From assembly GCF_008704655.1 (NCBI RefSeq), contig NZ_CP023688.1:5563001-5627000 (forward strand): DNA of 64,000 bases. Reading direction: 5' to 3'. Source of the stretch: Streptomyces rimosus (GTDB lineage Bacteria; Actinomycetota; Actinomycetes; Streptomycetales; Streptomycetaceae). Of this stretch, positions 46,609 through 53,695 are shown one piece after another. A program made the position numbers and the translations under genes. The first letter of the stretch is position 1. Every line of letters begins with the position of its first letter. The notes below the pieces were generated by a model. The model was not told the origin of the DNA. It ran no database searches and saw nothing but the letters and a program-made list of their open reading frames with translations.

Positions 46609-47121
46609 TCAGCTCCCTGCGTGCGTGCCGATGGGCATGACGCCGAAGAAGGCGAGGAGGGCGTCGCAGGAGCGACAGGGGGGAGCGTAGCTGCCGTGCA
46701 GGGGGTCGCCGTCCTCGCGGATGTGCCGGGCGGTGAGTTTGGAGTGTTTCAGGGAGCGGCGGGCCTCGCCGTTGGTGAGGGGTTTGCGGGAGGCGCGTTT
46801 GCCGCGGTTGGCCTCGACGGCGGTCAGGTGGCGGCTCAGCAGGACGGCTTCGGGGCAGCGCCCGGTGAAGCGTTCGCGCTGGGCGGTGGCGAGCGTGTCG
46901 AGGAAGTCCTGCACGAGGTGGTGGAGCACGGGGGGCTGTTCGGCCTTGCTCGCGGTGCAGGTGAGGGTGCGTCCGCGTACGGACAGTGCGGCGCCGACGG
47001 TGGGGAGGATGCCGTCGCGGCGGTGGCGGAGGGCAGGCGGACGGTCGTCGTCGGCGGTGCCGCTCCAGCCGACGCGGGGGTCTCCCGTGGCGGCGGTCTT
47101 CTGGTGTGCCGTGGTGCGCAT
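46609..47121 (-). CDS. YwqJ-related putative deaminase
   Basis: This cytidine-deaminase-fold protein is from a family found at the C-termini of polymorphic toxins. Here it stands alone (170 aa). The active-site Cys-x-Glu is CPE at residues 89-91 (TGRCPEAVLLSRHL), and the second zinc motif is PPCRSC at 147-152 (P-C-x-x-C), so the zinc site looks intact. Typical elements such as TCTASKAEQPP and FLDTLATAQ precede it. There is no signal peptide, TM helix or secretion-related N-terminal domain. The 8-nt spacing to the SUKH-3 gene suggests a paired function. The real nucleic-acid or nucleotide substrate is unknown. Confidence 0.85.
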   Translation of the reverse strand: MRTTAHQKTAATGDPRVGWSGTADDDRPPALRHRRDGILPTVGAALSVRGRTLTCTASKAEQPPVLHHLVQDFLDTLATAQRERFTGRCPEAVLLSRHLTAVEANRGKRASRKPLTNGEARRSLKHSKLTARHIREDGDPLHGSYAPPCRSCDALLAFFGVMPIGTHAGS

Positions 47122-47464
47122 GGTCAGTGCTTTTCCCTCCCCGAATCCCCGGGACGCCGGAGGTCCCCCGCAAGGGTAGGGGGAGATCAGCCTGCCAAAT
47201 GCCCCGGGTCTTGGGGAAGTCGGATGGGCTGTCGGTGATGTCACGGTTGTGTCCACGTCCGGTCGCGTTACGGGCACCGGTACGGGGGCGGGCGGCGGGT
47301 GGGTGCGCGGTGGGGGTGTGCGGTGGGGGTGTGCGGTGAAGTGTGCGGTCGGCGGCGGGTGTTGGGTGCGGGGCCGCGGGTGCCGGGCCGGCGTGCGCGG
47401 GAGAGTCTGTCGCGGCACGGCATAGGCTGTGCCCAGTAGCCGGAATCAGCCAGGGAGCACCGCC
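47122..47464. other. Divergent intergenic region of the deaminase/SUKH locus, with a G-rich repeat
   Basis: This 343-bp region has no plausible gene. The part 47282-47400 is a G-rich low-complexity tract with a 13-bp unit (GGTGGGGGTGTGC) in two perfect copies and degenerate copies around it. TAGGCT near 47423-47428 may be the -10 of the rightward HNH-SUKH gene, and AGGGAG before 47465 its ribosome-binding site. Confidence 0.6.
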
Positions 47465-48472
47465 ATGACGTCAGGTCGGCACGGGCTGGGGGCACCTCCC
47501 GGCCCTCAGGCCGCGGGCCACGCCGCACCACCGAACTCGGCCTATGCCGGGCAGGTCGTGCACTTCCCGGATCCGGTGCGGGCCGCCCGGTATCCGCGGG
47601 GTGTGCCGGTGGACGGGCGCGGGTTCCCGGACTTCTCGTCGTACGCGCGGGCGGCCGCGGAGATCGCGGAGCCGCCGGAGGGTTTCGGCGTGGACGAGCT
47701 GCGGCTGACGGACTATGTGTCGGCGAATGTGGCGCTGCACGCCGAGGGGCACGAGCTGTGGGAGGACGTGGCGCCGGTGGCGACGCCGCACGGCTGGACG
47801 TGGCACCACGTGGCGGGTACGCGGCGGATGGAGCTGGTGCCGGTCGATGTGAAGGCGCTGCTGCGGCATCACGGGGGGCTGGCGACGGCGTCGGTGGATC
47901 ACGGCAGGCGCGGTACGCGGCCGTTGCAGGACACCCGGCCGGTGCACTTCGGGCTGCCGCACCGGGAGCTGTCGGTGGCGGAGGAGCAGGTGCAGCAGGC
48001 CGAGGAGTCGCTCGGGTACCGGCTGCCGGGTGCGTACCGGGCGTTCCTGAAGGCGGCGGGCGGCTGTGCGCCGGTGGGTGTGGGGCTGCACGCGGATCTG
48101 GGGCTGCTGGTGGACCAGCCGTTCTTCACGGTGCGGGACGAGGCCGCGATGAACGATCTGGTGTACGTCAACAAGTGTCTGCGCGATCACTTCACCAAGG
48201 ACTTTCTGGGTGTGGGGTTCGTGCAGGGTGGGGTGATCGCGGTGAAGGTGCGGGGGGACGCGCCGGGTTCGGTGTGGTTCTGCGCGTACGACGACGCGCG
48301 GGACCGGGACGGCTGGCCGGTGCAGGAGCGGACGGAGCGGCTGCTGTTGCCGTGCGGGTCGGATTTCGACGATTTCCTCCAGCAGTTGGCGGGCAGTCCG
48401 CCGGAGCTGGAGACGGTGGCGAACCTGATGGTGGACGGCGGCTTCGCGCGTGCCGTTCCGGTGGAGGGGTGA
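47465..48472 (+). CDS. HNH/EndoVII (WHH-type) domain fused to a SUKH (Smi1/Knr4-like) domain
   Basis: The 335-aa protein appears to have two modules. Residues about 28-162 resemble the WHH family of HNH/endonuclease-VII-fold nucleases: FPDFSSYA, LRLTDYVSANVAL, TWHHVAGTRRMELVPVDV and LLRHHGG. WHH is at 113-115; the His usually found after LVP-x-D is Lys130, so activity is uncertain. Residues about 168-310 are a SUKH domain (EQVQQAEESLGYRLPGAYRAF; KDFLGVGFVQGG; SVWFCAYDD). A nuclease-like toxin domain and an immunity-like domain therefore lie in one chain. No secretion signal is visible. The next gene follows after 6 nt. Confidence 0.75.
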   Translation: MTSGRHGLGAPPGPQAAGHAAPPNSAYAGQVVHFPDPVRAARYPRGVPVDGRGFPDFSSYARAAAEIAEPPEGFGVDELRLTDYVSANVALHAEGHELWEDVAPVATPHGWTWHHVAGTRRMELVPVDVKALLRHHGGLATASVDHGRRGTRPLQDTRPVHFGLPHRELSVAEEQVQQAEESLGYRLPGAYRAFLKAAGGCAPVGVGLHADLGLLVDQPFFTVRDEAAMNDLVYVNKCLRDHFTKDFLGVGFVQGGVIAVKVRGDAPGSVWFCAYDDARDRDGWPVQERTERLLLPCGSDFDDFLQQLAGSPPELETVANLMVDGGFARAVPVEG

Positions 48473-48478
48473 GGCGCG

Positions 48479-51214
48479 GTGGTGACGTTCGCGCAGGCGC
48501 AGGAGCGCGCGGAGCGCTGGGTCAACGGTGACGTGCCGGGTCCGTTCCAGCGTGAGGTACGGGTGCGGGAGTTCGAGCTGGGGTTCGTGGCCTGGGCTGA
48601 GGACCGCGAGGGTGGTCCGAGGACGGATGGGGGCCGGGCCCGGCTGGTGATCGCTCGGGACAGCGGGGAGACGACGCTGTGGCCGGGGCTGCCGGTGGGT
48701 GAGGTGATCCGGCGGTACGAGGAGGAGTACGGCGCGGTGGCGGACGCCGTCCCGGCGGAGTCGCCGCCGCAGCGCATCGACCTGGAGGCGACGTCGTTTC
48801 TGCTGACGCCGCCGGAGTGGCTTCAGGAGGCCGCGGACCAGATCGGGCTGGCGGACCGGCGGTCGGGGCAGACGGCTGGGGGAGCGTCCGGGGTGTCGGG
48901 GGCTGCCTCGGTACGAGCCGAGCAGCCTGTACGGGACGAGCCGCCCGTATGGAACGAGCAGCCCATACAGGGCGAGCTGCCCGTGCGGGACCGGGTCCCG
49001 GACGGGGCCACTCCTTGGTCCGGTACGGACGTCCGGGCCGACGAGGGCGGTGACGACCGTTCGGTGGGGCTGCCGGAGACCGTCTTCGCGCCGCCGCTGG
49101 CCGGGTTCGACGAGCAGGACACGCCGCCGCCGAGCACGCGCCCCGAGGCGAAGACCGAACTGATCGCGGGCGGCAGCCAGTTGCCGCGGACGATGCTGGC
49201 TCCGGCGGTCGAGGAGCCGGGGACCGGCGGGCCGGCGTCGCCGCCGATGCCGTCGTCGCCGCCTCCCGCGCCGCCCGGCCCGCCCGCCGGGCCGATGCCG
49301 CCTGCCGATGCGGCCGGGCTGGCCGATCTGCCGCCGCCGTCCGGATCGCCGATCGCCGATGTGCCGCCGCCACCTGCGTATGCGGGCCCCGGCGGTGGGG
49401 CCGGTGCGCCGGGCGGTTCCGAGGGGCCGGGTGTGCCGCCTCCGCCGCCGTCCGGGCCGCCGGTCGGCGGGGTGCATGCCGCGGCGACGATGCTGGCCGA
49501 CGGTTCGGCGCTGCCGGGGAACGCCGGTGGTCCGCCGCCGCCTCCCGGTGTGCCCGGCGCCCGTGACGAGGGCCGTGACCGTACGGACGCGGCGGCGCCG
49601 GGCGCCGAGGGCGGTGCCAAGGGTGCCGCCGCGCAGCCGCCTGCCGCCGCGCCCGCCGGCGGGTACATCCCGACGCAGCTCGTCTCGCAGCTGGACGCGG
49701 ACGAGGTGGACCTCAGCGCGGTGGACGGCCCGGATGCGGCGTCCCCGAGGCCGGAGCCGGGCCCGCCCGCGCCGCCTTCCGGTGGTCCGGGCGGCCACGG
49801 CGCGTCCGGCGGTCCCGGCGGCGGTGTGCACGCCGCCGCGACGATGCTCGCCAGTGACGCCGTCCTCCGCCCGGAAACAGGCGGCCCCGGCGTGCCGCCG
49901 CCCTCCGCTCCGCCCTCGGCGCCTCAGGCCGCCCCGCCCGGACCGCCCGCCGCGCCCCCCGGCCCGCCGAGCGCCCCCAAGGCGTCCGGCTCGTCCGGCA
50001 AGCCGTCCGGTTCCGCTGACGCGGGCGGCCCGCCCCCGCCGCCGTCCGCTCCGCCCGGTGGCGGTGTGCACGCGGCGGCGACGATGCTCGCCGACGGCGC
50101 GGGCGGTCCGGCCGCGCCGGGCCCCGGCATGCCGCCGCCCGCCGTTCCGGGTCCGCCCGCGTCCGGCCCGGCCGTACAGCAGCCGCCGGGCCCCGGCTCG
50201 TACGGCTATCCGCAGGCGCCGTCCGGGCAGCCGACGGTGGGCCCCGGCTACATGGCCGTGCTGAGCTACCGGGCGCCGGACGGTTCGGAGCAGAAGATCG
50301 TGCGGCGTTCCGCGCCGGGTGCGCCGCATCCGGAGTGGCAGCTGCTGCACGAGCTGCGCGCCATGAACGTCCCGCCACAGCAGGTGGTGGAGCTGCACAC
50401 GGAGCTGGAGTCGTGCGACCTGCCGGGCGGCTACTGCGCGCGGATGGTGCGGGAGACGTGGCCGCAGGTGCGGATCAGTCACACCGCGCCGTACGGGACG
50501 GAGCACGCGTCGCGGCAGCAGGGTATGCGTCATCTCCTGGCGCACCACGGGGAGTTGCACCAGGTGGCGGACGGTCCGGCGCGGCCGGCGCCGGTGCGGG
50601 TGCCGTTGCCGCATCCGTCGCAGGTGCAGCCGGTTCCGCCGGTGCCGCCGCAGGCGCTCGGGCAGGAGCTGGAGCAGTCCTTCGGGCCGCAGGGCGTCTT
50701 CCGTTTCGATCAGCGGGCGGTGTCCCGGCAGGGTGTGCCGGACGTGGTGGCGCAGACGCTGGTGTGGGCCGGGCTGCCGGTGGACTTCGGGCCGTTCTTC
50801 TGGGCGCAGGCGCAGCCGGGCCGTCCGGTGCCGACGCTGGCGGAGCTGGCGGCGGAGCGCGGGGTGCGTCCGGCGGCGGACGCGGGGTCGTACCTGGTGA
50901 TGGGCAATGACTTCGGGCGTCAGCTGTGTGTGCAGTACGGGACGGCGCACATCGTGGCGGTGCCTCTGGAGGCGGGTCCGGGCGGTCAGCCTGCCGTGCC
51001 GCAGTTCGTGAACAGCGGGCTGCCGGAGTTCGTGCGCTGTATGGCGATGCTGGGCCGGATGTGGCGGCTGCGGTACGGGCTGACGCCGGAGCAGGCCGGG
51101 CGCTGGACGGTGGACTTCCAGGCGCAGCTGGTGGCGCTGGACGCGCCGGCGCTGGGGTCGCCGGAGTCGTGGTGGTCGGTGCTGCTCGAACAGATGTGGG
51201 ACGGGCTGCTGTAG
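48479..51214 (+). CDS. Multidomain protein: immunity-like N-terminus, Pro-rich linker, deaminase-like domain, SUKH-4 domain
   Basis: This large (911-aa) soluble protein begins with GTG. Residues 1-85 (TFAQAQERAERWVNGDVP ... WPGLPVGEVIRRYEEEYG) resemble the YrhB/Imm35-like immunity domain. Residues about 125-585 are a Pro/Gly/Ala-rich linker with three AATMLA repeats. Residues about 590-670 look like a toxin-type deaminase: HPE (617-619) and ESCDLPGGYC (Cys646, Cys653), a C-x6-C variant of the zinc motif. Residues about 730-905 are SUKH-4 (LVWAGLPVDFGPFFWAQ; GSYLVMGNDFGRQLCV; PQFVNSGLPEFVRC). Domain calls are by motif. The gene is coupled to the HNH-SUKH gene before it. The role is unknown; possibly an internal defence or regulatory factor. 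Confidence 0.8.
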   Translation: MVTFAQAQERAERWVNGDVPGPFQREVRVREFELGFVAWAEDREGGPRTDGGRARLVIARDSGETTLWPGLPVGEVIRRYEEEYGAVADAVPAESPPQRIDLEATSFLLTPPEWLQEAADQIGLADRRSGQTAGGASGVSGAASVRAEQPVRDEPPVWNEQPIQGELPVRDRVPDGATPWSGTDVRADEGGDDRSVGLPETVFAPPLAGFDEQDTPPPSTRPEAKTELIAGGSQLPRTMLAPAVEEPGTGGPASPPMPSSPPPAPPGPPAGPMPPADAAGLADLPPPSGSPIADVPPPPAYAGPGGGAGAPGGSEGPGVPPPPPSGPPVGGVHAAATMLADGSALPGNAGGPPPPPGVPGARDEGRDRTDAAAPGAEGGAKGAAAQPPAAAPAGGYIPTQLVSQLDADEVDLSAVDGPDAASPRPEPGPPAPPSGGPGGHGASGGPGGGVHAAATMLASDAVLRPETGGPGVPPPSAPPSAPQAAPPGPPAAPPGPPSAPKASGSSGKPSGSADAGGPPPPPSAPPGGGVHAAATMLADGAGGPAAPGPGMPPPAVPGPPASGPAVQQPPGPGSYGYPQAPSGQPTVGPGYMAVLSYRAPDGSEQKIVRRSAPGAPHPEWQLLHELRAMNVPPQQVVELHTELESCDLPGGYCARMVRETWPQVRISHTAPYGTEHASRQQGMRHLLAHHGELHQVADGPARPAPVRVPLPHPSQVQPVPPVPPQALGQELEQSFGPQGVFRFDQRAVSRQGVPDVVAQTLVWAGLPVDFGPFFWAQAQPGRPVPTLAELAAERGVRPAADAGSYLVMGNDFGRQLCVQYGTAHIVAVPLEAGPGGQPAVPQFVNSGLPEFVRCMAMLGRMWRLRYGLTPEQAGRWTVDFQAQLVALDAPALGSPESWWSVLLEQMWDGLL
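49467..50100 (+). repeat. Three GVHAAATMLA-coding repeats in the Pro-rich linker
   Basis: Copies at about 49467-49500, 49819-49860 and 50059-50100 encode (G)GVHAAATMLA followed by D/S and G. A weaker relative PRTMLAP lies near residue 240. The motif stands out from the otherwise Pro/Gly-rich sequence and is conserved in each copy, which suggests a short linear binding or modification motif. Confidence 0.75.
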
Positions 51215-51289
51215 GCGCGGTTCACCCGGTGTGCCGCCGGTGGCGGCGCTCGACCTGCGGGACGGCCGGGTGACCATGATCCTCTGTAT

Positions 51290-52348
51290 ATGGGTCAGCC
51301 ATCCTGGTCATCGCCGCCGTCGCCGGAGGGTACGTCGGCGCTGTACCGCGCCGGGCGGCGGGGCCGCCGGCCGCGCGGCCGGCGGCCGATGTCCTGGCCC
51401 AGGCGGATCGCGCTGGTGCTGCTGATCCTGGTGGTGCTGGTGGTGGCGGGCGGTGTGGCGCTGTACGTATGGGCGGGCGGCCAGGTGCGCCGTACGGACG
51501 CGCTCGCCGACTACTCCGGCAGACCGCCGTCCGGCAAGGGCACGAACTGGCTGCTGGTCGGCTCGGACAGCCGGCAGAGCCTGACGCCGGAGCAGCGGAA
51601 GCGGCTGCATGTGGGCAACGAGGAGGGCCTGAACACCGACACGATCATGGTGCTGCACCGTGGGGACAGCGGCCCGTATCTGGTGAGCCTGCCGCGGGAC
51701 AGTTATGTGGCGGTGCCGGGCCACGGCCGCAACAAGGTCAACGTGGCGTTCGCCGAGGGCGGCCCGAAGCTGCTGACCCGTACCGTCGAGCAGGTGACGG
51801 GGCTGCGGATCGACCGGTACGCCGAGGTCGACTTCCTGGGCTTCGTGCAGGTGGTGGACGCGCTGGGCGGCGTACGGATGTGTCTGGACAAGCCGCTGAA
51901 GGACGAGAAGTCAGGGGCGGACTTCCGGGCCGGGTGCCAGGAGATGGACGGGGTGAGGGCACTGGCGTACGTACGGGCGCGTTATACGGACCCGGAGGGT
52001 GATCTGGGCCGGGTGCGGCGGCAGCGGCAGCTGATCGGCGCGCTCGGCGAAAAGATGCTCGGGGCCGGTGTGCTGCTGAATCCTTTCGCTCTGGTGCCGG
52101 CGCTGGACGCGGGGCTGTCGGCGTTGACGGTGGACCGGGCGGCCGGGGTGCCGGACCTGGCGCGTCTGGGCTGGTCGATGAAGAACATCGCGGACGGCGA
52201 GGGCGCGGCTACCACCGTTCCGGTGGCTCGTCCCGGGGTGGACCTGGGAGGTGTCGGAGATGTGGTGGAGTGGGACGAGCAGGGAGCACGGCGACTCTTT
52301 TGGGCTCTTCGCGAAGATGTCCCGATTCCGACTTCTGGCAACAATTAA
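51290..52348 (+). CDS. LytR-CpsA-Psr (LCP) family protein
   Basis: LCP enzymes attach anionic glycopolymers from lipid carriers to peptidoglycan at the outer face of the membrane. The 352-aa product has a basic cytoplasmic N-terminus (RRGRRPRGRRP), one TM helix (about 40-63) and an LCP domain. Substrate-binding residues are in LLVGSDSRQ, NTDTIMVLH, SLPRDSYV, NKVNVAFAEGG and ARYTDPEGDLGRVRRQRQ, all characteristic. It is not obviously in an operon with the SUKH genes before it; a 75-bp gap lies between. Confidence 0.92.
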   Translation: MGQPSWSSPPSPEGTSALYRAGRRGRRPRGRRPMSWPRRIALVLLILVVLVVAGGVALYVWAGGQVRRTDALADYSGRPPSGKGTNWLLVGSDSRQSLTPEQRKRLHVGNEEGLNTDTIMVLHRGDSGPYLVSLPRDSYVAVPGHGRNKVNVAFAEGGPKLLTRTVEQVTGLRIDRYAEVDFLGFVQVVDALGGVRMCLDKPLKDEKSGADFRAGCQEMDGVRALAYVRARYTDPEGDLGRVRRQRQLIGALGEKMLGAGVLLNPFALVPALDAGLSALTVDRAAGVPDLARLGWSMKNIADGEGAATTVPVARPGVDLGGVGDVVEWDEQGARRLFWALREDVPIPTSGNN

Positions 52349-52456
52349 CGCATCCTGGAGCATTGAGAGGGGCGGAGTGTCGCGTAACGGTCGCTTCGAA
52401 TCGATCCAGAAAGATGTGCGCACAAACGCGCCGCACGCCGGGAAGGGGCTTGAGGG

Positions 52457-53611
52457 ATGAGTGCATCGGTTTCGCCTCACGGGTTCGAGATCGTACGAGG
52501 GCGTGGCTACCGTCCCGAAGACGTGGACCGGCGGGTGGAAGGGCTCTCCATCGACCGCGACTCCTGCTGGGAGCGCGCGGCCCGGCTGACGGTCCTCGCC
52601 AATGAGATGACGGCCGAGCTGGCGGAGCTGCGGGAGTACGTACGGCAGCTGCCGCCGCAGACGTACGAGTCGCTGGGCGACCAGGCGCGGCTGATACTGA
52701 CGACCGCGGAGTCCGAGGCGGCGCGGCTGCGCAAGGACGCCGAGGAGGCGGCCGAGCGGGCGCGCGAGGAGGCCGAGGCGTACGAGCGGCAGATCACCGA
52801 GGCCACGGACCGGGCGGCCCAGGAGCTGCGCGACGAAGCCGAGGACTGGGCGCGGCGCCGGGTGGCGGCGGCGTGGTCCGAGGCGGACGGCATCGAGGCG
52901 GCGGCGGCCAAGGACGCCGAGCAGTGGCGGTCCGAGGCGGCGGAGGCGCTGCGCCAGATGGAGCGGCGTACGGCGCAGATGCTGCGGGAGCAGGAGGAGG
53001 AGCAGACCGAGCAGTGGGACGCGCTCGGCCGGGACCTCGCCGCGCAGGAGGCCGACCTCGAACAGCGGGTGGCGGAGCTGGAGGAGCTGGGCCGGGCCAA
53101 GGTCGCCGAGGCGGAGCGGTTCCGCGCGGAGGCCGAGGAGGCGGCGCGCCACCGCGACGAGGACGCCGAGGCGCGCGCCGCCGACCTGCTGGCGCAGGCC
53201 CGTGTCGAGGTCGAACGGATCGAGCGGGCCACGGAGCGGATACTGCGTGAGCACGCGGAGCGCCGCGAGAAGGTGCGCGAGCACATGACGCATGTGCGCA
53301 ACACCCTCGCCGCGCTGACGGGCAAGGCCCCGGACGAGGACGATGCGGCCACGGAGGAGGACGCCGGGAGCGTCGAAGGCGCGGGGGCCACGTCGCATGC
53401 GAAGGGCGGCACGGTGCTGCTGGAGAAGCCCGGCGGTGCGGAGACGGACGGGACCGGGGCCGGTACGACCGAGGCCGGTACGGCCGGGGAGGCGGCGGCC
53501 GGTCCGGACGGAGCCGCTGACGAGGCGCCGTCCGACACGCGGGCGCCGGTGGACCCCGACAACGAGGACACCCTGGAGAACCAGCTGCCGCGCCCGCCCG
53601 AGCAGCAGTGA
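52457..53611 (+). CDS. DivIVA/FilP-like coiled-coil protein
   Basis: The 384-aa protein starts HGFEIVRGRGYRPEDVDRRV, a DivIVA-like N-terminal segment, and continues as an uninterrupted Glu/Ala/Arg-rich coiled coil (about residues 45-280; for example RLRKDAEEAAERAREEAEAYE). The last 100 residues are an acidic Ala/Gly/Thr tail. Streptomyces proteins of this shape (FilP, Scy, often labelled cellulose-binding) form cytoskeletal assemblies at hyphal tips. That function is an inference from architecture. An upstream purine-rich AAGGGG serves the ATG. Confidence 0.85.
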   Translation: MSASVSPHGFEIVRGRGYRPEDVDRRVEGLSIDRDSCWERAARLTVLANEMTAELAELREYVRQLPPQTYESLGDQARLILTTAESEAARLRKDAEEAAERAREEAEAYERQITEATDRAAQELRDEAEDWARRRVAAAWSEADGIEAAAAKDAEQWRSEAAEALRQMERRTAQMLREQEEEQTEQWDALGRDLAAQEADLEQRVAELEELGRAKVAEAERFRAEAEEAARHRDEDAEARAADLLAQARVEVERIERATERILREHAERREKVREHMTHVRNTLAALTGKAPDEDDAATEEDAGSVEGAGATSHAKGGTVLLEKPGGAETDGTGAGTTEAGTAGEAAAGPDGAADEAPSDTRAPVDPDNEDTLENQLPRPPEQQ

Positions 53612-53695
53612 TACGCGCCCTCGGGTGGACGGGGAGGGGCGCGGGCGCCGAGGGGCGCCGCATCCTTCCCCGGCGGCCGCCCTGACCGGGGGCTG

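Noticed and set aside
47471..51277. A very long (1268-codon) minus-strand frame across the SUKH fusion genes
   Set aside because: The Arg/Pro/His-rich product without domains is a by-product of G-ending codons in the real plus-strand genes.
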